A DNA stretch of 64,000 bases from Crambe crambe (GCA_963924555.1 OZ004596.1:434001-498000); one strand, 5' to 3'. Shown: positions 30,001 to 41,486, counted from the stretch's first letter. A program made the numbers and translations. The notes: generated by a model from the sequence alone, not told the origin.

Positions 30001-33000
30001 ACCAGTGACGAAGGAGTTATCGCCAGTGGCAAGGGAATTGACTCCAGAACCATCACCAGTGACAAAGGAGTTATCCCCAGAACCTTTACCAGTGGCAAGG
30101 GAATCGACTCCAGAACCATCACCAGTGACAAAGGAGTTATCCCCAGAACCTTTACCAGTGGCAAGAGAGCTGACTCCAGAACCATTACCAGTGACGAAGG
30201 AGTTATCGCCAGTGGCAAGGGAATTGACTCCAGAACCATCACCAGTGACAAAGGAGTTATCGCCTGAACCTTTACCAGTGGTAAGAGAGCTGACTCCAGA
30301 ACCATTACCAGTGACAAAGGAGTTATTGCCAGAACCTTTACCAGTGGCAAGGGAATCGACTCCAGAACCATCACCAGTGGCAAAGGAGTTATCCCCAGAA
30401 CCTTTACCAGTGGCAAGAGAGCTGACTCCAGAACCATCACCAGCGACAAAGGAGTTATCGCCAGAACCTTTACCAGTGGCAAGAGAGCTGACTCCAGAAC
30501 AATCACCAGTGACAAAGGAGTTATCGCCAGAACCTTTACCAGTGGCAAGGGAATCGACTCCAGAACCATCACCAGTGACAAAGGAGTTATCGCCAGAACC
30601 TTTACCAGTGGTAAGAGAGCTGACTCCAGAACCATTGCCAGTGACGAAGGAGTTATTGCCAAAACCTTTACCAGTGGCAAGGGAATCGACTCCAGAACCA
30701 TCACCAGTGACAAAGGAGTTATCGCCAGAACCTTTACCAATGGCAAGAGAGCTGACTCCAGAACTATCACCAGTGACAAAGGAGTTATCACCAGAACCTT
30801 TACCAGTGGCAAGGGAATCGACTCCAGAACCATCACCAGTGACAAAGGAGTTATCGCCAGAACCTTTACCAGTGGCAAGGGAAAAACCATCACCAGTGAC
30901 AAAGGAGTTATCACCAGAACCTTTACCAGTGGCAAGGGAATCGACTCCAAAACCATCACCAGTGACAAAGGAGTTATCGCCAGAACCTTTACCAGTGGCA
31001 AGGGAATCGACTCCAAAACCATCACCAGTGACAAAGGAGTTATCGCCAGAACCTTTACCAGTGCAAGTGGCAAGGGAATCGACTCCAGAACCATCACCAG
31101 TGACAAAGGAGTTATCGCCAGAACCTTTACCAGTGGCAAGGGAATTGACTCCAGAACCATCACCAGTGACAAAGGAGTTATCCCCAGAACCTTTACCAGT
31201 GGCAAGCGAATTGACTCCAGAACCATCACCAGTGACAAAGGAGTTATCCCCAGAACCTTTACCAGTGGCAAGCGAATTGACTCCAGAACCATCACCAGTG
31301 ACAAAGGAGTTATCCCCAGAACCTTTACAAGTTGCTCAGGAAGTGCCTACAGTTATGACAGAGGAAGTGACTTTAAGTTATTTAACCCCTGAGCCAGATT
31401 CTTTACAAGTGGCCAAGGAGTTAACCCCAGAACCCTCACAAGTGGAAGAGGAAGTAACGCCAGAGCATATAAAGCTGTCTGCTGAGGATTCAACCACTAA
31501 GTTTAAACCAGTGGAAGAAGAGTCACCAGTGCCTGTTGCTCTAGAGCCTGTTAAGGAATTATCACTACAAGTTGTGAAGGAGTTGACACCAGAAAATATC
31601 ATGCCTGTGATAAAGGACGTAACGCCAGATCCTCTTCCAATGGAAAAAGAAACCTCACCAGAACCCAGGAGGTTTGACTCTGCAGCTTCAAATGCAACGA
31701 AGGAGCCATCAGCGCATAATCTTCCAACTCAGCCTGCAGTGGTGGGAAATTCATTTCTAAGCACAGCCAGTGAAGAGCATCAACTGAATCCTGTGGAAGG
31801 AGGATGTGTAGCCAGCAATGGCCACAGAACTGAGAGCTTTGATGTGGCTGCCGCTCCAAAAGAAGAAGAAGAGGAAATGGGTTCAGTCAATGAAGTCACT
31901 GAAATCTCCAATTATGAGAATCCTCAAAGTGTAGAAGCCAAGGAAAATGGTGATACTTTACCAGATGAAGCTCAGCCTGTGGCAACCGCTGATAATGTTC
32001 AGTTTGTGTCCAATGGAAGTAGAATCGTCTCACCTGCACACAGTGACCACACACTTGAGTCAAGTACCACCTCCTCATCCTCTACCTTTGGCACTAGTAC
32101 GGGAAATTCTTCGGGGGTGGGGGATTCCCCTGAAAAAGTCAAGAAAATGAGTACAAGTATGGAGGGTGACAGCACTCTCCACATGAGCCTAATGTCCGGT
32201 GAAGTTCAGGGCAGTGGGGACAAGGAGAAGAAGATAAGAAAACGTCAGTCGTCCATGCACAATTTGAGAAAATCGATTGGAAAAATTGGCAGAGGAGTGA
32301 AGCGAGCAGCCAGCCAACATGGAAGATCAAAGATCAAACAGATTCAAGAAGAAATCGGACCATCTCTGTTGTCTCCTGTCACATCCACCGAGTGGGACCC
32401 CACTTGCCTTCTGGAAGAGCTCTATTCGGACTTTCGCCAGAGTTCTCGGGGGGCCAGTCTGTCGGGGGAATCAGCTCGTTATTATGGTTACCTCGAAAAA
32501 CTCCCCAAGAATACAATGAAAGCATCAATGATGAAAGGCTGGAAGCGTCGATATTTTAGGGTCATGGATGACAAAATCTATTACTATGAGGACAGAACAT
32601 CACTCAAAGCTCTCGGTTTCGTTCGTCTCTCCATCTCTAGAGTCACTCTCATCTCGGAGAAAAACCAGATTCAGATTCAAGAAAAAGGAGGTCAGTCCAT
32701 TATGCTGAAGGCCCGTGATAAGGAAGAAACAACAGGATGGCATCGAGCTCTCCTCCTTGAAGCTGCTCACCCGACGGTTCTTGTACCCATTCCAACATCT
32801 CCCTCACCGAACCAAGATAAACCACCAGTCCTCATCATTGATATTGGTGCAGCTTCAGTGCGTGCTGGGTACTCGGGTGATACTGCTTACCCTGAAGTGT
32901 TCTTCCCAGCTGTGGCAAGTTTGGATGCCACTAATTATGAAGCTATTGCGAGTGGAAATACTGCACTCCTACCAGAAAATCGTTATGGCACCTATCAGAT

Positions 33001-33967
33001 CTATCCAAGGAAGCACAACCTCAGAATGGACAAGCACGACTCAAATCTCGAGCTCCGAGCTCTAGAATGCATCATAGATACAGTTGTTTCAGATCTAGAC
33101 GTTGATCCAACATCCACAGATCTCATACTCACTCTTCCACCTACTGTGCCTGAACAACAATGCAACGAGTTGGTGGAAATTTTATTCGAAGTGTTTGGGT
33201 TCAGTGCCATTTGCTTCCAAGATCAGTGCCTCCTTTCTCTGTACTCTTATAATACCACATCTGGAGTTATAGTCAACATTGGAGACCATATAGATATTGT
33301 GCCAATAATTGATGGCTACACCATCGAGCCTGGAGTTATCCGCATCCCACATGGAGGCAATGCTCTCACTGAGAACTTGTCAAAGTTGATCACCATGAAG
33401 GGGCTGAGGTACTTTTCAGAAACAGAAATATACATTGTTCGTCTGATCAAGGAAGAACTCTGCTATGTCTCTCAAGATTATGATGGTGACTTGGAGAAAT
33501 GTGGGAGGAACCCCGCTGCTTACACACGGGCTACAGATTTGGATCGCTTCCAGCTTCCTGATCATCGAAAAGTTGTGGCTCTAGATGTGGAGTGTTTCAA
33601 GGGCCCTGAAGGTTTCTTTGACCCTGGCTTGTGGGGAAAAGATATTTTGGGAGTACATGAACTCGTGTGGAAGGCCATTCAGGCCTGTCCAATTGACCAG
33701 AGAAGAGAGATGGCAAGGAAGATCTATTTGAGTGGGGCCAGCACTTTTCTTCCTGGTTTCAAAGAAAGACTTCAGAAAGAATTAACCTCACTCTCTACTA
33801 CTGGATTGACTATTGAAGTACATGCTGCACCCTCCCAGCAACAGCATGCAGCATTTCTGGGTGCATCTGTGCTGGCCACTTTAGGATCCTTCCAAAACTA
33901 TCTTGTAACCCGTGAAGAATTCAATTCTGTAGGTTTTGAAGCACTGCATAAATGGAGTGCACTTTAA
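27027..33967 (+). CDS. Giant PH-domain / actin-fold fusion protein with Pro-rich tandem repeats
   Basis: Three exons, 27027-28506, 29533-29841 and 29904-33967, join in phase 1 to about 1950 residues. Residues about 30-90 look like coiled coil (LNLELKLHQYSQELLHLYKE). A long acidic Ser/Glu-rich region follows. Residues about 598-1073 form 22 tandem units of TKELSPEPLPVARELTPEPSPV type. A polybasic segment (KEKKIRKRQSS, GRGVKRAASQHGRSK) precedes a PH domain (about 1454-1560: YYGYLEKLPK, GWKRRYFRVMDDKIYYYED, ending GWHRALLLEA). Residues about 1570-1950 are a full actin fold: IDIGAASVRAGYSGD (phosphate 1), GVIVNIGDHIDIVPIIDGY (phosphate 2, with actin's DSGDG changed), KIYLSGASTFLPGF (adenosine loop) and the actin-like end SFQNYLVTREEF. 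No named family with this order is known to me. Membrane-linked cytoskeletal scaffolding is inferred. Confidence 0.85.
28521..28568 (+). repeat. 26-bp tandem duplication at an intron start
   Basis: TTAGTGTTTGTGTTGCTATGACCAA occurs twice head to tail just after the first donor site of the PH-actin gene. The rest of this 1-kb intron (to 29532) holds AT-rich sequence with a second imperfect repeat near 28830-28915 (GTGG(G)AACTTT.GCCATAAT). No gene was recognised in it. Confidence 0.7.
29910..31335 (+). repeat. 66-bp coding minisatellite, 22 units
   Basis: The unit encodes 22 residues (T-K-E-L-S-P-E-P-L-P-V followed by A-R-E-L/S-T-P-E-P-S-P-V), itself a doubled 11-residue motif. Twenty-two KEL-containing units can be counted. 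Most are 22 residues; two are 18 (TKELSPVAREL...), one is shortened (VAREKPSPV) and one has a two-residue insertion (VQVARES). All length changes keep the reading frame, so selection for an open frame is likely. Similar but diverged KE(L/V)TPE motifs continue to about 31,680. Confidence 0.93.
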
Positions 33968-34119
33968 ATACTTATTGCTTGTGTTATTGTGTTAGCTCAC
34001 TATTGTGTGTCATTTTGTTCTGTGATAATTAATTTTTTTATGGCCAGGTACAATTTTGAATGGCTGAAGTAGATGCGCAATACAATTGCATAGTTAATGA
34101 TGCATGTGATGGTATACTA
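33968..34119. other. 3' flank of the PH-actin gene
   Basis: AT-rich sequence after the stop codon. It leads directly into an FN3 exon relic, and no distinct feature was recognised. Confidence 0.3.
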
Positions 34120-34225
34120 CCCTGATCCACCACCCACATTTTCCCCCATGAACTTCAATGCTGTACAGCATGGGGTAAACAAAGTGAATGTCTCCTGGAC
34201 ACCACCAGTAAGTGCCCCTCCTGAC
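34120..34225 (+). pseudogene. Orphan FN3-like exon fragment
   Basis: A short open stretch, PMNFNAVQHGVNKVNVSWTP, resembles the first strands of the A-type FN3 domains of the downstream receptor genes (compare RAIQSGINRVNVSWTRP). It breaks off into sequence unrelated to the rest of the domain, and no other exon follows for almost 2 kb. It is best read as a relic of an additional FN3 receptor copy. Confidence 0.6.
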
Positions 34226-35084
34226 TCTCATTATTTTGGGAGTAGCAGACTTGATTCTAGTCTGGCCTGTGAGACTACTTTGAGACTTCTTGGAGGTTAA
34301 AAATTAAAGGGGACAAAAAGAGCATCCTTCGTTGGGAGGTTGTCCTTTCCTGAGGGTCCTTCATCACACTCCAACTATAATTATGCGCGGTACGCGGCTC
34401 CGCGTAAAAAAATTATTTTTCTTTTCAAATTATTTTTCTTTTCTTTTATTTTTCTTTCACCCGGGTCTGCCACATCCCAGCATTGGACTAATCACACGTC
34501 ACCCTAACCTTTTGTCTCACTTTTCTTATTATTTACTTCTCCTCTCTACATTTTTATATTTCAGTTGCTGAGCAACGTTAAATAAATTTAAAAAAAACAA
34601 CAAAAAAACAAACAAAAAAACTATGATGTAAGGTAAGGGGTCCAATGCTTGGACAGTACCAAATATTGGCCATGGCAACTTAATTACATTAATAATCATT
34701 AAAAGCACTGAGCCAGCCCACACATTTTAAGTTCCAATTAGAGTTCATCCTATCAGTCTTCTTGCAGTGTTATCAGATCAGTTCAAGAGTGAGACTGAAA
34801 CCTGAGAATCACTCATAAAAACAAGTAAGCTTTTGTTTGCATAGCTAAGAGAGTGTTACTTTAAGCCATGATAAGAATTGGATCAAGTTTCATGTCTCAT
34901 ACAGGACTAACCACAAATACAAAACATGTCATTTTATGCTCATTTTGATCAAAATTTTGTGCCTTTTAACCTCATATACTTTTTCATTAGCTTTCTCCAT
35001 TCTTAAATTTCTTATAATTTTTTATATAAGAGTAGCTCTGTACCAAATAATGGATAGGTCAAAATTTTTACAGGATATTTGATG
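34226..35084. other. Non-coding interval with low-complexity tracts
   Basis: Contains a small CG palindrome (GCGCGGTACGCGGCTCCGCG near 34384), pyrimidine-rich tracts (34410-34460) and A-rich tracts (34580-34620). No credible gene was found. The overall AT-rich character resembles transposon debris, but no terminal repeats were paired. Confidence 0.4.
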
Positions 35085-35580
35085 GCAAGCAAAAAACGGG
35101 ATCATAGATGGGATTGGACACCTGAAAAACCTTCAAGCTGCACTTACAGCTATCCTAAATGATAAATTCTCCCATAGAAGAGCTGAATCTACTTTTGATG
35201 TGCCTAAAAGAAATGGGAAGCTGAGTGGAAAAAGATGGAATGACAACGTGAACAAAGATGGAATGACAACGTGAACAAGGACGGAGCCGGGGGCAAGGTA
35301 AAGGATGTGGTCAGGGATGGGGTAGAGGACGAGGAAAAGCTATGAACCATGTTATTTATATAGAATCCATGTCTTCAAGTGACTCCAGCGATGCTGAAAG
35401 TAACAAAGGAGATGATGGGTGTGGTCTTTTGTCAGCTGACGAGAGCAGTGATGTAGATGGTACATCAGTTGAAAGTGATGATTATCAATGCATTATTTGT
35501 GGGAATTCAGGTGGCAGATGGATTGTGATGCCTGTGATCAATACTATTGCTTGAAATGTGTTTAACTTAGGTTGGTTATA
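35085..35580 (+). mobile_element. Relic of a psq-type DNA transposase gene
   Basis: The first part reads NLQAALTAILNDKFSHRRAE and then STFDVPKRNGKLSGKRW. This is the helix-turn-helix (psq) layout of pogo/Tigger-like transposases. The end reads DYQCIICGNSGGRW followed, in a shifted frame, by CDACDQYYCLKC, a zinc-binding tail common in such elements. The catalytic DDE core between the two ends is missing and the frame is broken. This is an internally deleted, inactive copy. Confidence 0.55.
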
Positions 35581-36013
35581 TATGACAAATATTGACTGGA
35601 TTGAAAGGACTAGATACCCTTTCTGAGTATTGAAGATAACATTACATTGACTATATCAATAATAATTGCTCTGTATTATCAATAATATTGTTTGTTCAAT
35701 AAATGGTGTTGGTGTACAATATTTAGCACTCAAACTGTGTGTACAAAAATTAGTTCCAATGTCCAATAATTGGCCCAAATATTTTTTCTTGTAGTTTATC
35801 AAGAAAAGGATGGGTTTAAGTAAATGGAGTCAAAAAATGAGTAAACTCAGTTTGATACTGTCTCCAATACCACTCCATAAACCTTAAGTGTCCAAAATAT
35901 GGCCCCTTTACCTTAACAATGTAAAAAAAAAAAAAAATAATAAAAAAATTTTCTTTTCAAAAATCGATAGGACAGCGTGCGCACGCGCGACGCGCACCAA
36001 CTAGCTATTATTA
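35581..36013. other. 5' flank of the first FN3 receptor gene
   Basis: AT-rich sequence ending in a CG-rich patch just before the start codon (about 35974-35996, GCGTGCGCACGCGCGACGCGC). A comparable CG-rich patch precedes the third receptor gene (43041-43070), suggesting a duplicated promoter. No gene was seen. Confidence 0.4.
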
Positions 36014-39000
36014 ATGGCTTCAATAACTATTCCATTTCTTTTATCACTATTATCCACGTTAGTGAAGAGCCAATCTTTTGGTAAGGATGATGCAGCATGA
36101 AACAAACTCCCTTGTCAGTTTACCTAGGCAAAAGTCTCTGATATCATATTTCATCATTAATTATACAGAACCCACTGATATCAAGGCTATACAGACTGGG
36201 ATAGAGCAAGTGACTCTCTCGTGGACACCATCAAGATTTCCCCCTGCAAATGGATACCGTGTGTATATTGGCATGACAAGGCCTTCCTTTGTGACCGGCA
36301 CAGCATTAGATACAAATGCACGTTCTCATATAGTAACTCTAAGACCTGGAGTGCATTACATTTGGTTGATAGTGAATCATAATCCCTTAGTGGGTTCACC
36401 TATTTTGGGTCCTGTGATTGCTTACGTAAGAGGTGAGGAAAGACTACAATCTAGCTAACTTCAATAAACAGTTGTATTATAGCTAGCTAGCTAGTTACAA
36501 CCAAATCTTTCTGCTATAAATTTGATAGATGATAAAGTAGTAGCTAGCAGTGAGTAACCACTGCATGGCCTGTTATGATGTATTAGATTTCACTACTCCA
36601 TTGTATCTCCGTTTTACACAATTGACTGCAATGAGTGTGACTATACACTGGAACGAACCTCGATTCACCAGGGACACGGACACTACTTGGATAATACTTG
36701 ATCGATTAGTTAATGATGAAAGACAGTTTTGTCCATTATTTGAACATAATGTAAGAAGAAGAGTGACTGGGGCCATGGCTCCTAGAGTGACGATCACTAA
36801 CCTACAAGAAAACAGTATTTATGTAGTAACCATGATTTATCTCATACATTATGGACTTAGAAAAACCCTGACGGATAATGGCATGTTCACTACACTATCT
36901 GGAGGTATCATTGCCTTATCATTAATTTTATGCACCTATCATACTGAATCTATTATTTCATGCATGAAGCCCCCACTGCTGTTCCAGTTAACATAACTTA
37001 CTCAGTCTCCTTCCGAAGTTGTAACATATCCTGGGGAGAAGTTCCTTGCATTGAGCGCAATGGGCCGACCATAAACTATGTGTATCAATTACGTGTAATG
37101 GGAGGAAATGTGGTCCCTGATGACCAGGTGCAGGTGGTGGGAATGAATTTCAGAGCAACTGGACTCACTCCTAACACAAACTACATTTTTGAATTTCGTG
37201 CAGTCAATAACAATGGCTTTGGTCCAACTGCCAGAATTGAAATTATGACACTGGATGAAAGTAACTAACTAAGTTCACCGAAATTGCATGCAATAAAATT
37301 TTTTATTTATCTACAGGACTCTCTCCTATGAACCTTACCGCTAGACAATTGGATGCATTTACAGCATTATTTTCTTGGACAATACTAATTCCTCCAAATC
37401 AAGGATACCTTATAACTTTTGGCAGCATGAGGCCCCAAAATTTTGATGTGGGTATACTGATACTTTCAGATGTAAACACGACTCGATTAAATCTTCGACC
37501 TGGTTTTCACAGTATTTGGTTGGTTGCCTTTCAGCCAGATGATAATCATATAGTGGTAGGACCTGTGAATTTAAATCTAAGAGGTGAGGAACACTGATAG
37601 CTAACCATAGCATTAATAGTTATTATTATTAATTAGATTTCCTTACCCCACTGAATCTCATGCTCTCACCACTGAATGCAACATATATCAGCATATCCTG
37701 GACCCAGCCTGAATACAGTCTCCCAACAGATGTGTATTGGGTAGAACTGAGACGATTAGTTGGTGATGAGAGGCAGTTATGTCCAATGGTTGAGGATTAT
37801 AAATTCATAAGAGCTCCTGGAATTTCAAATGTGGAGTTTGCTGACCTGCATGAATTCAGTATTTATCAAATAAACATCACAACTTCTATTGCAAAAAGTG
37901 AAATGAATGTTACCCTGACAGATGATACTGCAGAGTTCACTACACTGATTGTTGGTATGTGCTATGCTTTATAACTTTATAATATATTATTTCATATAAT
38001 TCCCTGGCAGGTCCTACTGCTCCTCCACCTAATATACTTTACTCTTTCTCCTCCCGAAGTATTAATGGATCCTGGACAGAAATTGAATGCCTTGAGCGCA
38101 ATGGTCCAATCACAGACTACACTGTGGAACTTCGAGAAGTGGGAGGAGATTTGATACCTGGTGTGGTGGTGGTCAGGACCTTCACAGCTAGTGGACTCAT
38201 TCCTTACACAAACTATACATTAAGAGTTGCTGGAAAGAATAATGATTATACTGGAACTTTTTCTGACATAATCAGATTTACGACCTTGGAAGATAGTAAG
38301 ATTCATGTTGAAGCTCGTGTTATAGCCAAGTTATTATTATTAATTTTCTTTAGCTCCTGGTCGTGTGTCTGGCCTTGTGAGTGCTCCTAGGTTTACTTTT
38401 ATTATACTCACTTGGAGACCACCTGAAGAACCTAATGGAGTCATTATCAGTTATGAAGTCACTTACACCGTCAATGGTAGCAATACATTCAGAGTCAACA
38501 CTTCAAATTCTACATTTACCATCCCATCATTGACTCCACGAACAAGTGTCTCTCCTCTTGCAGTCACTGCTTACACAAAGATAGGTCGGGGAGAACCGAT
38601 GTTCATTAATGAGAGCACCTTAGACGTACCATGTGAGTCATTTACAATGGGTATAGATGCATAATAACTCTATTGGCAGAGAGAAGGAATTGAGTCCTCC
38701 CTATACTTCACTATTTTCCCCTTTTCTTTTCTTTAGCTGTGGTGCTGAATGTAGAGGTGATAGCTCTGTCTTACTCTTCAGTTAATGTTTCTTGGAACAG
38801 GATTGATAACCCTCTGATCATATCCTACACAATTTACTATACTCTCAACAAGACTGAAGAAGAAACTGATCCTGTTACTGTTCCCAGTTCTTTGAATTCA
38901 GTTGTGATTGGAAATTTAACCGTTGTTACAGAATATCTTTTTCAAGTAGCTGCTACAGCTGAAATTGATGGAGATATTAGAATGGGTGAATTGTCGACAA

Positions 39001-39410
39001 TAATAGTTCCCCTTCCTTTCGTACCTCCGACTGAAATGCCCATACTAACAAGTGTTCTTGGTGGGATTCTTGGTATTAGTATTCTTATAATGATAGCAAT
39101 GATATTTGGATTCTGGGTGAAAAGGTGAGTAGCTTTACTGGAAGTTTGATAGAACATTGATCATAATGCCTCATTGTTTGTTTGTTTGTTTGTTTGTTTG
39201 TTTGTTTGTTTGTTTGTTTGTTTGTTTGTGAAATGTAGCAAATTCTTTACAAATGTTACAACTTTTGCAAATGTTATGGAATTGGATGAGCTTGATGAAG
39301 ATTCAGTAGCATCAAGTGAAGAAGACCTTGTTCATGCAGTGTCACTACCATCACCAAGTGATAATTCTGATACATCATCACGAACTAGTGTTCAAATCGT
39401 CTATTTTTAG
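36014..39410 (+). CDS. FN3-repeat transmembrane receptor, copy 1
   Basis: Ten exons: signal peptide 36014-36080 (MASITIPFLLSLLSTLVKSQ). Eight FN3-like exons then follow at 36169-36432, 36587-36904, 36970-37260, 37317-37583, 37637-37954, 38011-38295, 38354-38632 and 38737-39124; the last also carries the membrane segment GGILGISILIMIAMIFGFWVKR. The cytosolic tail is 39239-39410. Domain exons are bounded by phase-1 introns. Domains 1-3 and 4-6 form two similar triplets (A-B-C, A-B-C), followed by D and E. Typical FN3 marks include VTLSW, NTNYIFEFRAVN and YTNYTLRVAG. The short tail is acidic and Ser-rich and ends VQIVYF. A cell-surface adhesion or recognition receptor is inferred; I do not recognise a named family. 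A non-coding stretch of about 500 bp follows to copy 2. Confidence 0.85.
39174..39229 (+). repeat. (TTTG)n microsatellite before the tail exon
   Basis: About 14 TTTG units lie in the last intron of receptor copy 1, close to the acceptor. A related array sits at the same place in the truncated copy 2, showing that the duplication included the intron. Confidence 0.9.
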
Positions 39411-39911
39411 CTCAGTCAACTGTAATTAAAAAAGACGGTGTTCTCTCCCCATTTACTGTATGTTTTATTGTTCATTTAATAACTACTGTCCCTGTACAAA
39501 AAAATAGGTGGGCATGAATTGATGAAAAGGAACAGCTTCACAGCTAAAGTTTTCCTCACCAGGCCTGGTCCACATTATTTATGGCTAGGGCAGGAACTAC
39601 TGTATATGCGTTGAATAACAGCATGGGATAGCCTGATTCTCAGCTCGTTCATTGCACATTGCCCAGTAGCTCTGCTATGAAGTATGCAAGTTGGCCTGCT
39701 AGTCCCTTGAGGATTGGGGGCGGGCCCTGATTTCAAATTCAAATCAAATTCATATACATGTAAACCCGTAGGCATCAAAAACAAAAATAATAGTTACTGC
39801 GTTAGTCTGAGGGTGGATAGGTGAGAATAGCCTGATGATGTGATAGATGTCAGGGTTCTCCTTCTTCAACTCTCCCGTAATTTCCTCCCTGAGCTGGCTG
39901 GTTAGCATGCA
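39411..39911. other. Interval between receptor copies 1 and 2
   Basis: About 500 bases containing the 3' flank of copy 1 and sequence unrelated to the receptor. The duplication breakpoint is near 39,912, where similarity to copy 1 begins in mid-exon. No gene or repeat family was recognised. Confidence 0.4.
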
Positions 39912-40967
39912 GGCCGGGAGGTGGGTCCAGAAATTGAATGCATCAAGTGCAATGGTCCAATCACAGACTACGCTGTGGAGCGTCGAGAAGTGAGAGGAGA
40001 TTTGATACCTGGTGTGGTGGTGGTCAGGACCTTCACAGCTAGTGGACTCATTCCTTACACAAACTATACATTAAGAGTTGCTGGAATGAATAATGATTAT
40101 ACTGGAACTTTTTCTGACATAGTCAGATTTACAACCTTGGAAGGTAATAAGATCCATCTTGAAGCTCATGTTATAGCCAAGTTATTCTTTAGCTCCTGGT
40201 TGTGTGTCTGGCCTTGTGAGTGCTCCTAGGTTTACTTTTATTATACTCACTTGGAGACCACCTGAAGAACCTAATGGAGTCATCATCAGTTATGAAGTCA
40301 CTTACACCGTCAATGGTGGCAATACATTCAGAGTCAACACTTCAAATTCTGCATTTACCATCCCATCATTGACTCCACGAACAAGTGTCTCTCCTCTTGC
40401 AGTCACTGCTTACACAGAGATAGGTCGGCGTTCATTAATGAGAGCACCTTAGATGTACCATGTGAGTCATTCACAATGGGTATATAGATGCATAATAACT
40501 CTATTGGCAGAGAGAAGGAATTGAGTCCTCCCTACTTCACTATTTTTCCTTTCTTTAGCTGTGGTGCTGAATGTAGAGGTGATAGCTCTGTCTTACTCTT
40601 CAGTTAATGTTTCTTGGAACAGGATTGATAACCCTCTGATCATATCCTACACAGTTTACTATACTCTCAACAAGACTGAAGAAGAAACTGATCCTGTTAC
40701 TGTTCCCAGTTCTTTGAATTCAGTCGTGATTGGAAATTTAACCGTTGTTACAGAATATCTTTTTCAAGTAGCTGCTACAGCTGAAATTGATGGAGATATT
40801 GCAATGGGTGAATTGTCAACAGTGATAGTTCCACTGCCCTTCGTACCTCCTATTGAAATGCCCATACTAACTATTGGAAGGATTATTGGTGTGGTTCTTG
40901 GTGGGGTTCTTGGTATTAGTATTCTTATAATGATAGCAATGATAATTGGATTCTTGGTGAAAAGGTG
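39912..40967 (+). pseudogene. Truncated FN3 receptor copy 2
   Basis: Similarity to copy 1 starts inside the sixth FN3 exon (EIECI.CNGPITDY). It runs through domain D (40193-40450), domain E plus membrane segment (40558-40967) and into the following intron, including introns at near identity. There is no signal peptide, no upstream domain and no tail exon after the TTTG array. Domain D has a short deletion near 40427 (copy 1 GGGGAGAACCGATGTTC, copy 2 GGCGTTC) that shifts the frame and stops at RRSLMRAP. It looks like a recent partial segmental duplicate without coding function. The membrane segment differs by a small insertion (TIGRIIGVV). Confidence 0.85.
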
Positions 40968-41011
40968 AATACACTGGAAGTTTGATAGAACATTGATCAT
41001 TATGCCTCATT

Positions 41012-41075
41012 GTTTGTTTGTTTGTTTGTTTGTTTGTTTGTTTGTTTGTTTGTTTGTTTCTTTCTTTCTTTCTTT
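41012..41075 (+). repeat. (TTTG)n/(TTTC)n microsatellite downstream of copy 2
   Basis: About 11-12 TTTG units grade into TTTC units. It is the positional counterpart of the array in the last intron of receptor copy 1. Confidence 0.9.
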
Positions 41076-41254
41076 GTTCCGTTTGTTTATTTTGTTAGCA
41101 GAGCTAGTTGCAAGAGACAAATACAACAGTTTAATCAACAGATTTTCTGGTAATAATACAAGTCACATGACATGACTTATAGAATGTTCCAGAATTATGA
41201 GTGCATGGCATGACAAAGCAAATGTGGTTTATACAGTTATAGTCAACACTCCCA

Positions 41255-41475
41255 TTAATCAGCAGGTTGAAAGTCCCATCGCTGAGCAACAAAGCGATTT
41301 CTAGAAAGATTCTTTGTAAGGAGATCGGCAATCATGTTCTCAGTTGGACAATACTAGGAGGACGATAACCTGCTGGACAGCTTCATGCACATATAGTGAA
41401 AGCGAATGTCAATAGGTTTGGTCCTAGCTTGACATATTGAATTCCAGTCACTCCCTGATTGTCCACGGCTTATAT
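41255..41475 (-). mobile_element. Ty1/copia-type retrotransposon RNase H relic
   Basis: On the minus strand the stretch reads ARTKPIDIRFHYIC, then a stop, then YCPTENMIADLLTKNLSR and NRFVAQRW. This corresponds to the C-terminal end of copia polyproteins (the H-I-D-x-R-x-H-F, YCPT..M.AD..TK.L pattern). At least one stop and one frame change are present, and no long terminal repeat was found. It is an inactive fragment. Confidence 0.65.
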
Positions 41476-41486
41476 TGATCTTCCAT

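Noticed and set aside
29839..30267. 142-codon overlapping plus-strand frame in the same repeat (SRTITSDKGVI repeats)
   Set aside because: Alternative frame of the same minisatellite. The frame joining the exon upstream and the PH-actin domains downstream is the coding one.
29907..31304. 465-codon open frame antisense to the minisatellite
   Set aside because: The 66-bp unit happens to lack stops on the reverse strand. The repetitive SLVMVLESIPLPLVKVLAI-like product mirrors the sense repeat and ends exactly with it.
34332..34571. 79-codon plus-strand frame in pyrimidine-rich sequence
   Set aside because: Low-complexity F/L-rich product without relatives and no splice or promoter context.
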